The translations under genes and the position numbers were made by a program. Source: Cryptomeria japonica (Eukaryota > Streptophyta > Pinopsida > Cupressales > Cupressaceae). Taken from it: 64,000 nt of DNA. The notes beneath the pieces were generated by a model. The model was not told the origin of the DNA, made no database searches, and saw nothing but the letters and a program-made list of their open reading frames with translations. Within the stretch, counting starts at the first letter, position 1; the number at the start of each line of letters is the position of its first letter. Of this stretch, positions 36,935-49,298 are shown in pieces. Location: positions 139,835,361-139,899,360 of the forward strand of contig NC_081406.1 in assembly GCF_030272615.1 (NCBI RefSeq), given 5' to 3'.

Positions 36935-38215
36935 GTTATAGACAGTGGTTGCTCACATCACATGACTGGCGACAAGAGGAAATTCTTGTCTTTGCAAGAA
37001 TTTGATGGTGGACTAGTCAGATTTGGAGACAAGGCATGGAGGATCAAAGGCAAAGGAACAATATCCTTGGAGGGTAAGACTAATACTGACGATGTTTATT
37101 ATGTTGAAGGTTTGAAGCATAATCTTTTGAGTGTAGGTCAAATTGTGGATAGAGGATTTCATTTACAATTCAAAGATGGAAAGTGCAAGATTATCAATAG
37201 ATCTGATTAAGTGCAAGATTATCAATAGATCTGGTTTGGAAATTGCATCTGGAACTCAAACCGAAGGAAACATCTTTCATTTGAACTCCGATGAGAAGGC
37301 TTGCTTGATTGCTCAGATTGATGAAAGTTGGCTATGGCATAAGAGGATGTGTCACGTGAATTTTGATTGCATAGTGAAGATCAGCTCAACTCAGGTTGTC
37401 AAAGATTTGCCCAAGATTATCAAACCTCATATTCCGGTATGTAGAGAATGTCAAATGGGTAAGCAAGTTAGAATTTTCAGAAGAATACATGATAGATCTA
37501 ATGAAATTCTTGATCTTATTCATACTGATTTGTGTGGACCGGCAAGGACTAAAAGTTTTCAAGGTGATAGATACTTTATGTTGCTTATTGATGATTACTC
37601 TAGAATGATGTGGGTTGCATTTTTTAAAGAAAAATCTGAAGCTCTTGAGAAATTCATAATTTTCAAAGCTATGGTTGAGACAAAAACACAATTGAAGATA
37701 AAATGTTTACGATCAGATCAAGGCAGTGAATTTACATCCGGTGAGTTCAACAACTTTTGTGAGAAGCATGGAATCAGAAGACAATTTTTTGCACCTAGCA
37801 CTCCACAGCAAAATGGAATAGTGGAAAGGAAGAACATAACCATCTTAGATGTTGCAAAGTCAATGATGATGGAAGCCAACGGGTGATACTGGTAAGACTC
37901 ATTATGAATTATGGTTCGATCATACTCCTACTGTCAAATATTTCAGAATTTTTGGAAGCAAATGTTATATTAGAAGAGATGATGCACTAGGGAAATTTGA
38001 TCCTAGATGTGATGAAGGAATATTTTTGGGTTATTCTACTAAGAGTAAAGCATATAGATGTTATAACAAAAGATTGAATAGGATAATGAAAAGCATAAAT
38101 GTCAAAGTGGATGAGCAAGATAATAATCAAATCAAATCAGATCATATGACTATGGACCGGAAGATGAAATTGTCAGATAAGAACTGGTTGTGCAAGAATC
38201 AGTTCTGAGTATTGA
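36935..38215 (+). pseudogene. Element F protease and integrase
   Basis: Protease VIDSGCSHHMTGDKRKF, then VEGLKHNLLSVGQIV. A 25-base or so tandem duplication of TGCAAGATTATCAATAGATC near 37179-37231 shifts the frame. The integrase has HKRMCHVNF, CRECQMGK, HTDLCG, LRSDQGSEF and GIVERKN (D, D, E). It breaks near 37885 with loss of about 20 residues, and C-terminal pieces FGSKCYIRRDD and EGIFLGYSTKS continue in another frame. Confidence 0.88.
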
Positions 38216-38831
38216 TACAGTTGCTCTGGTAACATCAGAAAATTCCACAGTGACTGTTGATGAGCAGAAAGAGTCAGAAAGTCAAGAAAATCCTAAGACT
38301 CCCAGGTATGTGAAGTTGAATCATTTTGAAAATCATATCATTGGAGACGAGGAAAGGTGTGATGACAAAAAGAAGGTTAGATGCTGAAGAGGTATGTTTA
38401 ATTTCTCAAATTGAATCGGAATCATTTATTGAAGCAAGTAAAGATGAGAATTGGATGATAGCTATGGAAGAAGAATTGAATTAGATAGAAAAGAATAAAA
38501 CATGGGAATTGGCTCCTAGGCCTAAAGATAAAAATGTTATTGGAACCAAATGGGTTTTCAGGAAAAAATTAAATGAGGAAGGTCAGCTAGTAAGAAACAA
38601 GGCTAGATTGGTTTGCAAATTATCAAAAGAAGATGAATCTTCGAGAGTGAACCCATCTAGATACAAATCAATGATTGGTGGATTGTTGTACTTAACTCAG
38701 ACCAGACCGGATATAATGAATGTTGTCTGCATTGCTTCTAGATTTCAGTCTGATCCGAGAGAAAGTCATGATATTGTTGTTAAAAGAATATTCAGATATT
38801 TGGCAAGAACAACAGATTATAGGTTATGGTA
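38216..38831 (+). pseudogene. Element F reverse transcriptase remnant with large internal deletion
   Basis: The linker (TPRYVKLNHF) and the start of RT (GTKWVFRKKLNEEG, RNKARLVCK) are joined directly to LSKEDESSRVNPSRYKSMIGG. About 190 residues present in elements A and B, including the catalytic FVDD region, are missing. The frame then reads to RLWY at the insertion point of D and resumes as PKDDDF at 50254. Confidence 0.9.
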
Positions 38832-41600
38832 TTGTTGTGACCTTTTCACACATCGCCCCATTGCTAACGGGGACCCCCTCTTTGCCAGCTTCTTGCATTG
38901 TTAGGTTAGGGTTTTGGCTGCTTAGTGGGCAATTTTGCGTTTCCCGTGCCCGAGTCTCGGAGTTTTGATCATGCCTAGTGTCGTCTAGGGTTTTTGAAGT
39001 TATAGGATCAAGTTGTAAAACGTTGATATTTTAATGATCCTAAGTTTTTGCTAAGTGTAGACCTATTGAACGTTAACGTGTTTTTAAACACGCGCATCAG
39101 TGATTTTAAAGTGCCAAGGTATTCACAGACCTTTTGGACTTGTTTTCTCGCTCCTAAGGTATTATTTAAGTTGATTTCACACTTTATTCCAATGTTTTCC
39201 TAGCATTTGCTCATCTTTTTGGAAAGTTTGCCTAAGTTCAGTCTAAATTTAATGTTTCTAAGTGATTTTGAGTGGTTAAAATGATAAAATCCTAAGGGAA
39301 ATCCATATTTCAAGGGTTAAAGGGTCAAATTCCATGCTAGAGGTGCTTTTCCCCTCACATTCCAGACTACCCAACCCATTCCCCCACTCAAAATCCATAC
39401 TACACATGGGTTTCCCCTGAAATCCATACTGGCTACTATTTTCCCCCACTGTTTATGCATACCCAAGTCGATTTTCCCCTGGAAGTGCTAAAATTTGGCT
39501 ACGTGTCAGGATTTATCCAGACTGCCATCAATTTTCCACCAGGAGTGCGGATTGGAGTGCGGACAACGTTGAGGATGATTCCATGCCTGGGTCGATTTTC
39601 CACTAGGATTTTTGTGACAACTAAGTGCAGATTTTTGTCTAGGTTTCCATCCAGACAGGGATCGATTTTCCCCTAAGAGCATTTGTAAGGATTTTTGTTC
39701 AGATTTTCATCCAAACAAGGATCGATTTTCCATTGGGAGTATTTTGAAGAATTTTGAGTCCGGATTTTCACTCCAAACTGAGGTCGAATTTCCACCAGGG
39801 AGTATTTTTTCCAAGTTAAGTGAGTTTGGAGTGTGGATTTTTCAATCCAGACTAATATCGAATTTCCCTTGGGGTGATTTTTTGCAAGTAGAGTGGATTT
39901 TTGTCTGGATTTTTGTCCAAGCTCATATCGATTTTCCCCTGGGAGGTTTTTTGTGTGCATTTTGATGAAGTTATGCATGGATTTTTGTCCAAGCATGTAT
40001 CGATTTTCCCTTATGGGGAATTTTTGACGATTTTAATGATTTTTGAAGGGATTTTTCAATCCCAACCCAAGTCGATTTTCCCCTGGAGGCTTATTTGGAT
40101 TTAATTTGCAATATTTCAATAAATAAACCCCATTTAATTGCTTTTAAATAATTATTAACGATTATTTAAAATTTAAAAGAAAAATTTAATAACTTGCAAT
40201 AATCATTTAATATTTGAACCTTCTAGAAGCAAGTTAGGTTTTCACCAAGCAAGTATTTATACAAGTGTTTTATCCCACATTGCTTGTGTGGTGAAAGTGA
40301 GAGGTGAAAGCAAGTATATGAGAGAAGACTTAGCATTATTTTATTATTAAATCTGTCAGGTGTCTTCATGAAAGTGATTTTTCTCCAAGTTGGGTGAATT
40401 TTAGCAAGGCGTTTTTTGGTGAAGTGTGGGATTGAGGATTTATTTTCCTCCATTTTTTCCAGCTTGCTGATCTATTCCTCTTGGCTGCCATTAAAAACCA
40501 GTTTCAGAATTTCGATTTTGCTAAGTTCGGCAATTTTTTTCAAACTTTAGCATTTTTTGGTGAAAATTGGTAATTTCATGTTTGGAGACTTAGGCGATTT
40601 TTCCTCCACCATTTTGCTTGTTGTTCAGACCTTCATTGCTGCAGATCCAAGCTGTGCCATTAACAACATTTTCAGATTTTCAGTTTTGCGCCATAGTTGG
40701 GAAAATTTCAATTTTGCTTTGGGAGTGATTTTATGCCACATTTTGGTGATTTTCATTCATTCTTGGTAGATGCCATCATTTCCAGCATGCCGATTCGCTT
40801 CAGATCTGAGGTTTGCTTCAGATTTTGACCTCCATTAATGGCTGCCATTAATTTTCAGACTTAAGTGTTTATTGCCCAGCCAATTCCAACTTAAGCAATT
40901 TGCATTTGGAGATGTTTTATGGAGTTTTCTGTGCATTTTTTAGACCATTTTATCGTTGTTGCAGGTCTGAAAACTCCATTGTTAGGCAGTTGTCTTCAGA
41001 AATTTTCATTTCCAGCCACCTAAACATTTTGGCGATTTTGCTTGGAGATGATTCCTTAGCCATTTTTCATCATTTTCAGGGATTTTTTACTAGTTTGCAA
41101 GATGCTGGTAAGTCTGAAGTATTCAATTTTCAGACTTGTCCTCAGAAATTAATTTTTTTACCAGCCATACTTACATTCCTGAATATGATTGTTTTGATCA
41201 TTAGAACTGATTTTTATCAAGATTATGCACATTTTGGAGATTAAAACATGTTTTTAAAAGTCTGATTTTCAGGTTGTCCTCAGAATTGTTGACCTCCATT
41301 GTTGACTACGGAAGGTTTCTTCAGACATTCATTGTGTGAAAACACAAACCTTCCATACCTTTCCTTAGTCATCATTTGTTTGGTATACTCCTTTGCATTT
41401 TAACTTGCATATTTTCTAAGCATAAGGAGGTATTAATGAAATGGAAGGCTTCCATGCCTTAGTGTTGTCACACTTTAAACTTAATTGCTAAAATTTACCA
41501 AGTGTATGGATTATTTTCCTGACTCTGTGCTCTAAATTAGCTAAATCTTTAGAAAGTCAGGAATTTTATTAAGAACATTATTTATTTTCCTAAGTCTAAC
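38832..41600 (+). repeat. LTR-like 5' region of composite D
   Basis: Starts TGTTGTGACCTTTTCACACA. Its first 500 bases recur at 41850-42346. It includes a degenerate pyrimidine-rich tandem array (39468-40085) and a long leader without genes (40100-41600). Where the LTR ends is not clear, as no primer-binding site was found. Confidence 0.55.
39468..40085 (+). repeat. Degenerate tandem array with TCGATTTTCCCCTGG core
   Basis: The core recurs at about 39468, 39592, 39662, 39722, 39783, 39858, 39928, 39999 and 40072, mostly 60-75 bases apart. Between cores lie GGATTTTTGTCCA-type segments. Seen on the other strand, each core is a purine tract (CCAGGGGAAAATCGA). Confidence 0.8.
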
Positions 41601-41621
41601 TTCGAGCTTCATACAGGTGTG

Positions 41622-41849
41622 ATGTCAAAGTCGGGGTATAAGGAAAGGAAAGAACTATTGAAGACTGGATTTTATCCAGAGTTTAAGATTTCATCCAGAT
41701 GGAAGGAGATCCCGGATACAAACATGCATTTCCTGGACTTCGACTAGATGCAGCGTCGGATGTTCGGAGTCAGAGATCAGGTTCCTTCCCCAGCATATGC
41801 AAATATTATGAAGAGTGGCATTTTCCATGCCGCTAGATTTCCACACTCC
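41622..41849 (+). pseudogene. Start of unidentified long ORF of element D
   Basis: ATG 41622 follows a pyrimidine-rich stretch and CATACAGGTGTG, which resembles a 3' splice site. It encodes MSKSGYKERKELLKTGFYPE, one TAG near 41745, and ends IFHAARFPHS where a second LTR-start copy cuts in at 41850. I take it as the N-terminus of the protein whose remainder follows at 42896 and 46233, because it lies just upstream on the same strand. That link is inference. Confidence 0.55.
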
Positions 41850-42895
41850 TATTGTGACCTTTTCACACACCGCCCCATTGCTAACGGGGACCCCCTCTTT
41901 GTCAGCTTTCTGCGTTGTTGGGTTAAGGTTTTGACTGCTTGGTGGGCAATTTTGCGTTTCCTGTGCCCGAGTCTCAGGATTTTGATCATGCCTAGTGCCG
42001 TCTAGGGTTTTTGAAGTGTTAGGATCAAGTTGCAAAAGTTGATATTTTAATGATCCTAAGTTTTGTCTAAGTGTAGACCTATTTGAACATTAACGTGTTT
42101 TTAAACACGCACATCAAGTGATTTTAAAGTGCCAAGGTATTCACAAACCTTTTGGAGTTGTTTTCTCGCTCCTAAGGTGATATTTAAGTTGGTTACGCAC
42201 TTTATTCCAATATTTTCCTAGCATTTCGCTCATATTTTTGGAAAATTAGTCTAAGTCCAGTTAAATTTAAAGTCGTTGAGTGATTTTTGAGTGGTTAAAA
42301 TGATAAAATCCTAAGGGAAATTCATATTCCAAAGGTTAAAGGATCAAGGAGGCAACAAAAGATTGTCCAAGGAGGCAACAGAAGATAAAATCCTAAGGGA
42401 AATTCATATTCCATAAAATTCATTTAATACCTCTTTATACTTAGAAAATATGCAAGCTAAAGTGCAAAGGAGTATACCGGATTGATGATGACTAAGGAAA
42501 ATATGTGAAAGATTGTGTTTTCACACAATGAATGTCTGAAGACACCTTCCGCAGTCAACAATGGAGGTCAAAATTCTGAAGACAACCTGAAAATCAGACT
42601 TTTAAAACATGTTGCAATCTTCAAAATGTGCATAAAATTGATTAAAATCAGTTTTATTGATTAAAACAATCATTTTCTAGGATGGATGAAATCTTAAACT
42701 CTAGATAAAATCCAGTCTCCAATGTCTTCAGCAGTTCTTTCCTTTCCTTGTTTCCTGACTTTGACATCACACCAGTACGAAGCTTGAAGTTAGACTTAGG
42801 AAAATATTCGTAATGAAAATTCCCGACTTTCTAAAGATTTAGCTAATTTAGAGCATGGAGTCAGGAAAATAATCCATACACTTTGTAAATTGTCC
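41850..42895. other. Scrambled zone: LTR copy plus two blocks inverted in place
   Basis: 41850-42346 repeats the LTR start of 38832. Then come two short copies of GATTGTCCAAGGAGGCAACA and a second GATAAAATCCTAAGGG block. 42419-42680 is the reverse complement of about 41175-41440, and 42681-42891 is the reverse complement of about 41488-41700. The two blocks keep their order although each is inverted, so a single inversion does not explain them. Confidence 0.8.
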
Positions 42896-45279
42896 ACAGA
42901 AGATTGTCCAAGGAGGCAACAGAGTTAATAGATAAATATGGATCGTGGTATATACAGTTCCCCACTTTCACATACCTCAGGCTTCATGGGTTTCAATCAG
43001 AACCCTACAGACTTCCTAGGTATCCAACCGACAGAATGATATTGTTGGAAGTGGTGAGACGGCTTCTAGAGTTCAATGTTATCCAGAGAGAGAAGCACAG
43101 GACAGGAATGACATTCCCTATTTCAGTTGGCAAGACGTCAAAGGTTTGCCAATCCGCCATAGCCGCCAGCACTGCAGGTGAGGAGATTGCATTCTACAAA
43201 TTTGCAACATACAAGAAAAGAGAAAGATTCGATCCAGACAAGAAGGTCAGAAGGATCAGGGGAGAGAAGTTCACTCATAAGGTTGACATAGAGGATTATT
43301 GGGCTAACTTAATGGACGAACAAGCAGTGAAGAGAAGAATGTGGTCCAGAATATTAGTGGATTTCATGAGGAAGTGTGGACTTTTCCTCATCCCTGATCA
43401 AGTATTAGATGATAGAGATCATACACACCCACATTATGAGAATGAAATGAAGAAGGCAATCTTATTGCAAAATTGGACAAAGTCAGAAGAGATTGACCTG
43501 AATGTATTGATGAGAGAGGTCTTGAATTTCTCCCACACATGGGTAGATATGCAGATGAATAAATTAGTTGACATGGGTGTTCCCTTCACTTATGAAAGGA
43601 TGAAGCCGAAAGAGTCTACTTCCGAGGATGATCAGAGGACTGTCAGTGAAGTCAAGATTCATGCAAACGAAGAGAATCAAACTCCCAAGAGAAGGAAGAA
43701 CATGCCTGGAGAAGTCAAGGCCAAAGGGAAGAAGATTGAGGAGGTGAAGAAGAAACAAAAGACTATCACTTCACTTATCATTCCTTCACCCCCTCCTAGT
43801 GTCTCATCAATCGAAGAGATTGAAGTAACAGAACAGAATAAGGAGACTCAGCATTGTTCCAACACAGTGATACTACCAGAGAATGTTCGGGAATTCCATG
43901 CCACAGCGACATCTGCACCTCCTAATGAGAATAATGATTAACCAGAATCTCCTACTGTCCTTTTGCAAGTTAGCTTGGGAAATGAAGTATGTGATTGGAC
44001 CAAGAGTAATCTTGATGATAATGTTGATGTTATTTCGCCATTGGAAGGACTTGATCGAGAAGTATGTCTTGATGATGGTATGGAAATGGCCGCTATTCCT
44101 GAATGGTTGAGGAGAACTATGGAGAAAAGTAAACAAATGATAGAGGTACAGCCTATTGATGATATGAATGACCACCTAGCTAGGAGTGCTAAGAAGAAGG
44201 AGCCCAAGAGAGCGGAGATTTTGTCGCACATAGCTAGAGATGAGACAGGAATGCGGATTGCACAAATTGTTGTTCCTATTGCAGGCATGACAACAGACAT
44301 TGCTACTCCTATGGATTTCCAGATCACTTCAGTCGCTCTTGGTCGTACATCCCCAGAGTAGGAATTCCAGGAGATTGGTGACAACCTCTAGGCAATCAAT
44401 GCAAGCTTAGGCAGAGCGATTGCGGAAAATGAAAGGTACAGAGAAGAAAATATTAGACTCAACGAGTATATTGCAGGGACAAGGCGTGGAGATCCCACCC
44501 TTATTTCCCCTATTGCAGTTGACCATGGAATACATTCACACTGCGAGGTAGCGAGAGGTACCCACTCAGAGGTGGAAAAGTGAATTGAAAGCACAAGAAA
44601 GTAGGCAGATGATTTCCTTACTCAGTTTGTCCATGCATATGATAAGACAACAACGCTCGTATTCAGAATCCAGTATTTGGAGGGAGTTTGGGAAGAATTA
44701 CAACCTATTCAGGACAAGACTATTCCACGCCTCCTAGCATTGAAGAAGGTTCCCAATTCCACCTTGGTCAGTGAGAACATTGTGCACAGTGGAGACATAT
44801 ATGATTTCCATGGCTGGTATTGTGCATTAGCCTTGAAGAAATCAGCTTATGAGAACACCCAATCGAGTTGTATGGAGATGGAAGGATTAATTCAAGACAT
44901 TCAAATGAAGATCCTTGCCTCGATTGAGGAATTATTGGGTGTTGATGTTAGTGATGCTAGTGGTTTACACTTAGCCGAATTAATAGACAAAATAAAATTT
45001 ATGTATTTTTGCCAGTTGGCCTCTTTGAAGAAGAGTCAGATAGATGACTTGGTCTCTTTGTTGATTCATGTTCATAATTCGCAGAAGCTCATGCCAGAAT
45101 GGGAGAACACTTTGAATGCTTGCTCGGATGCATTGGATGTGATTGATTTACAACAAGATACCTTGCCTAGCATTTCCATGGAGGAGTTAGATTTAGTATT
45201 GGCTAGATTCTTGGAGTATGCTAGGAGAGAGAGAGATGCAGGGAGGAATCTTCTAGAAGATTCCCTATATGATGACTAG
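42896..45279 (+). pseudogene. Novel retroelement protein, copy 1 (C-terminal part)
   Basis: A single frame from RLSKEATELIDKYGSWYIQF near 42907 to the stop at 45279, with five nonsense codons (43939, 44359, 44389, 44581, 44602), at least three of them C-to-T type against copy 2. It has a basic, well-conserved first part (TYKKRERFDPDKK, FTHKVDIEDYWANLMDEQ), a lysine-rich nuclear-localisation-like stretch (PKRRKN, KKKQK), a disordered Ser/Pro linker, then a helical, coiled-coil-prone C-terminal half (ENERYREENIRL, LLGVDVSDASGL, YARRERDAG). No catalytic or retroviral motif was found. I do not recognise the family; a distant link to putative plant transposon proteins is only a guess. Confidence 0.7.
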
Positions 45280-46232
45280 GTATCTTTTCATTGGGCCATA
45301 TGTTGGTGGCACCATTTTTGATGTAACCCTAATTAGGGCAATTCTAGAGTTTTGTTGGCATGATCTCGGTCGTTGATCTTAGATCAATCTGAGCCATCCA
45401 TTTTGTAAGAGACTCTATATATGCCTCCTTGTCTCTCATTTGTAAGAGTGTTTTTGTAGAATTGTTGGTATATGTTGCAGCTATTTGAATCCTAATCATT
45501 GTTCAATTGTTGGTGATTTTGCTCTTCAAGTGTTGTATTTGTATTCATGGTTCTCAATTCTTCCAAGTTAGATTAGGATTTAGATTAGAATTTATTTTCA
45601 TGTATGTTAGATTGAGTGGAAGATTTCTTGAATTCATTTGTGTGGAATCCTTAATCCATACCACTAGCCTCTTGCCACTCATAAGTGCGCCTTGTGTGGT
45701 CAACTGGAGTTTGAGTAAGCATAACTTCAACTATTATGCGTCCGTTGACAAGCATCAACTTGGATGGTGTCTACGTTTGATGGTAATAGTCTAAAAATCA
45801 TTAAGTATACCTTAGATGATTGCACTAAGCTTGTGTCAATACCTGATTGTAAGACCTTGCCTAGTTTGATTCCACTAAATCCATTCATCATTTCCTACAT
45901 TCCTAGTTTTAGAATAGATTTTCTGAACCCTATTCTTTTTCCCCCTTTTTTAGTAAGAAGTAAATCCATAGCCATATTGATAAATCTTAAGTTGTCAGCA
46001 CACCTATTCCGCATCAATCATGATAATCCAAACATTTGCGTAAGCCCCCAAGTGAAACACAACAATTCACATCAACCACTAAACTTACCCACTCGTCAAG
46101 ACAAGACATGTAGAAACCTTGGAATCACATTAGTTGATCTCATTCTTCGCATCTGAGGTGATTTTGTTCAAGAGAGAGTAAATTACTTTGGTAATTTATT
46201 CTGTATTGTTATGCGCATAAAAAACACATCAA
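45280..46232 (+). repeat. 3' region of D gene, copy 1
   Basis: Directly repeated at 49299-50251. It contains CTCTATATATGCC (a TATA-like box near 45412) and ends ACACATCAACA. It begins near TGTTGGTGG (45302) and ends CA, so it has the outline of a 0.93-kb LTR, but copy 2 of the gene starts immediately after it with no primer-binding site. Confidence 0.7.
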
Positions 46233-49200
46233 CAAGTCCATACAGTGTTGTGATGTTATCCTGGAATGTACATGATGTTACAATCCGCTCACAAGAATGA
46301 TTAAGACTCCTAAGGGCGTTGTCATCACCTACCTTGCTGAGGATGCTATTGCAAAAGTGTTCGAAATTCCACACGGAACAAACATGAAGGATGTGACCAA
46401 GGAGGAATATGCAGAAAAACACACGAAGAAGATGGGTGTGTGCAAGAATTTAATTAATAAAGAGGGGATGATTGACCCTAGGTCTCATCATTCCAAGGCT
46501 CCCAAGACACTCATGTGCATAGATTTTAAGGAGGAATATAGTGATTTGATATTGCTACTCAACAGAGTGATGGGGATGCCATAGGGAGCAATATTTGATG
46601 GATGGATGTTCTACTTCATCCAGGATTGTCTTAGAGGAACACTAATATATTGGTCAAAGATTATAAGTGACAACCTGGATTTTCAGCTGAGGAATGTAGA
46701 GCGGTCCAAGTCATTCACCATGACTTCTTACTTGGTGTACCTGCTTGCACGGTTTGTTTCATACAAAGGATTAATATGCAAAGGTGAAGTCGGAAATGGG
46801 CAAGGAGAATTCAAGAGTTATGAATGCTACGCATGCATAGAATTGAAGACTATAAGAGAGTGAATGATGCATTCACTATGTACATCACACGGATGCTGCA
46901 AGGCGGAATCCACAGAAGATTGTCCAAGGAGACAACAGAGTTAATAGAAAAGTATGGATCGTGGTATATACAATTTCCCACTTTCACATACCTCAAGATT
47001 CATGGGTTTCAATCTGAACCCTACAGACTTCCTAGGTATCCAACCAACAGAATGATATTGTTGGAAGTGGTGAGACAGCTTCTAGAGTTCGATGTTATCT
47101 AGAGAGAGAAGCACTGAACAGGAATGACATTCCCTATTTCAGTTGGAAAGATGTCAGAGGTTTGCCAATCCGCCATAGCCGCTAGCACTCCGAGTGAGGA
47201 GCTTGCATTCTATCGATTTACTACATACAAGAAGAGAGAAAGATTTGATCCAGACAAGAAGATCAAAAGGATTAGAGGAGAGAAGTTCACTCACAAGGTT
47301 GACATAGAAGATTATTGGGCTAACCTGATGGACGAGCAAGCAGTGAAGAGAAGAATGTGGTCCAAAATGTCAATGGATTTCATGAGGAAGTGTGGACTTT
47401 TCCTCATTCCTGATCAAGTATTGGATGATACAGATCATACACATCCACAGTATGAGAGTGAAATGAAGAAGGCAATCCTATTGCCTAATTGGTCAAAGTC
47501 AGAAAAGATTGACCTGAATATATCGATGAGAGAGGTCTTGAATTTCTCCTGCCTATGGGTGGATATACAGATGAATAAGTTAGTTGACATTGGTGTTCCC
47601 TTCACTTATGAAAGGATGAAGTCGGAAGAGTCTACTTCCGAGGATGATCAGAGGACTATCAACGATGTCAAGATTCATGCAGACGAAGAGAGTCAAGCTC
47701 CCAAGAGAAGGAAGAACACGCCAGGAGATGTCAAGGCCAAAGGGAAGAATATTGAGGTGAAGAAGAAACAAAAGACTATCATTCCTCCACTTATCATTCC
47801 TTCACTCTCTCCTAGTGTCTCATCAATCTAAGTGATTGAAGTAATAGAACAGAACAAGGAGACTCAGCAGTGTTTCAACACAGTGATACTACCAGAGAAT
47901 ATTTAGTAGTTCCATGCCACAGCGACATCTGCACCTCCTCATGAGAATAATGATCAGCTGGAATCCCCTACTATCCTTTTGGAAGTTAGCTTGGGAAATG
48001 AAGTATATGATTGGACCAGGAATAATCCTGATGATAATAATGATGTTATTTCGGCATTGAAAGGACTTGATCAAGAAATATGTCTCGATGATGGTATGGA
48101 GATGGCCGCTATTCCTGAATGGCTGATGAGAACAATGGAAAAAAGTAAACAAATGAGAGAGGTACAGCCTATTGATGATATTGATGACTACCTAGCTAGG
48201 AGTGCTAAGGAGAAGAAGCCCAAGAGAGCGGAGATTTTGTCGCACATAGCTAGAGATGAGACAAGAATGTGGATTGCGCAAATTGTTGTTCCTTTCTTCT
48301 CAGGTATGACAGCGGACATTGCTACTCCTATGGATTTCCAGATCACTTCAGTTGCACTTGATCATGCATCCAAAAAACCGGAATTCCAGGAGATTGGTGA
48401 GAACCTCCAGGCAATTGATGCAAGGTTAGGCAAAGAGGTTGCGGAGAAAGAAAGGTACAGAGAAGAAAATATTAGACTCAGAGAGTATATTGCAGGGACA
48501 AGGCATGAAAATCCCACCCTTATTTCCCCTATTGCAATTGACCATGGAATACATTCACATTGTGCGGTAGCGAGAGGTACACACTCAAAGGTGGAAAAGT
48601 GGATTGAAAGCACAAGAAAGCAGGCAGATGATTTCCTTGCTCACTTTGTTCATGCATATGATAGGATAACAGGGCTTGTATTCAAAATCCAATATTTGGA
48701 GGGAGTTTGGGAAGAATTCCGGCCTAGTCAAGACAAGACTATTCCACGCCTCCAGACATTGAAGAATATTCCTAATTCCACCTTGGTCAGCGAGAACATT
48801 GTGCACAATGGAGACAGATACAATTTCTATGGTTGGTATTGTTCATTAGCCATGAAGAAATCAACTTATGAAAACGCCCAGTCAAATTGTATGGAGATGG
48901 AAGGATTAATTCAAGACATTCAGATGAAGATCCTTGCCTCGATTGAGGAATTATTGGGTGTTGATGTTAGTGATGCTAGTGGTTTAAACTTAGCCGAATT
49001 AAGAGGCAAAATAAAATTTATGTATTTTTGCCAGTTGGACTCTTTGAAGAAGAGTCAGATAGATGACTTGGTCTCTTTGTTGATTCATGTTCATAATTTG
49101 CAGAAGCTCATGCCAGAATGGGGGAACACTTTGAATGCTTGCTCGGATGCATTGGAAGTGATTGATTTACAACAGGATACCTTGCCTAGCATTTCCATGG

Positions 49201-49298
49201 AGGAGTTAGATTCAGTATTGGCTAGATTCTTGGAGTATGCTAAGAGAGAGAGAGATGCAAGGAGGAATCTTCTAGAAGATTCTCTATATGATGACTAG
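46233..49298 (+). pseudogene. Novel retroelement protein, copy 2 (about 1000 residues)
   Basis: The longer copy. It adds an N-terminal part absent from copy 1: after a one-base loss near 46296, IKTPKGVVITYLAEDAIAK, VFEIPHGTNMKDV, GAIFDGWMFYFIQDCL and SFTMTSYLVYLLARFVSYKG. A frameshift near 46824 leads to YKRVNDAFTMYITRMLQGG and then the part shared with copy 1, ending NLLEDSLYDD at 49298. Stops lie near 46582, 47101, 47114, 47830 and 47903. The copies differ mostly by conservative changes (K/R, I/V, D/E), as if the source genes were under protein-level constraint. Function unknown. Confidence 0.72.

Noticed and set aside
41107-41616. Possible intron (GGTAAGT near 41107 to CATACAGG near 41616) ahead of the D gene
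   Set aside because: Plausible splice-like ends but no flanking coding sequence on the upstream side to support it.
45302-46232. The 0.93-kb repeat in composite D as a canonical LTR pair with 49320-50251
   Set aside because: TG/CA ends and a TATA-like box are present, but no primer-binding site follows the first copy (the gene continues at once) and no purine tract precedes the second. Kept only as an alternative.
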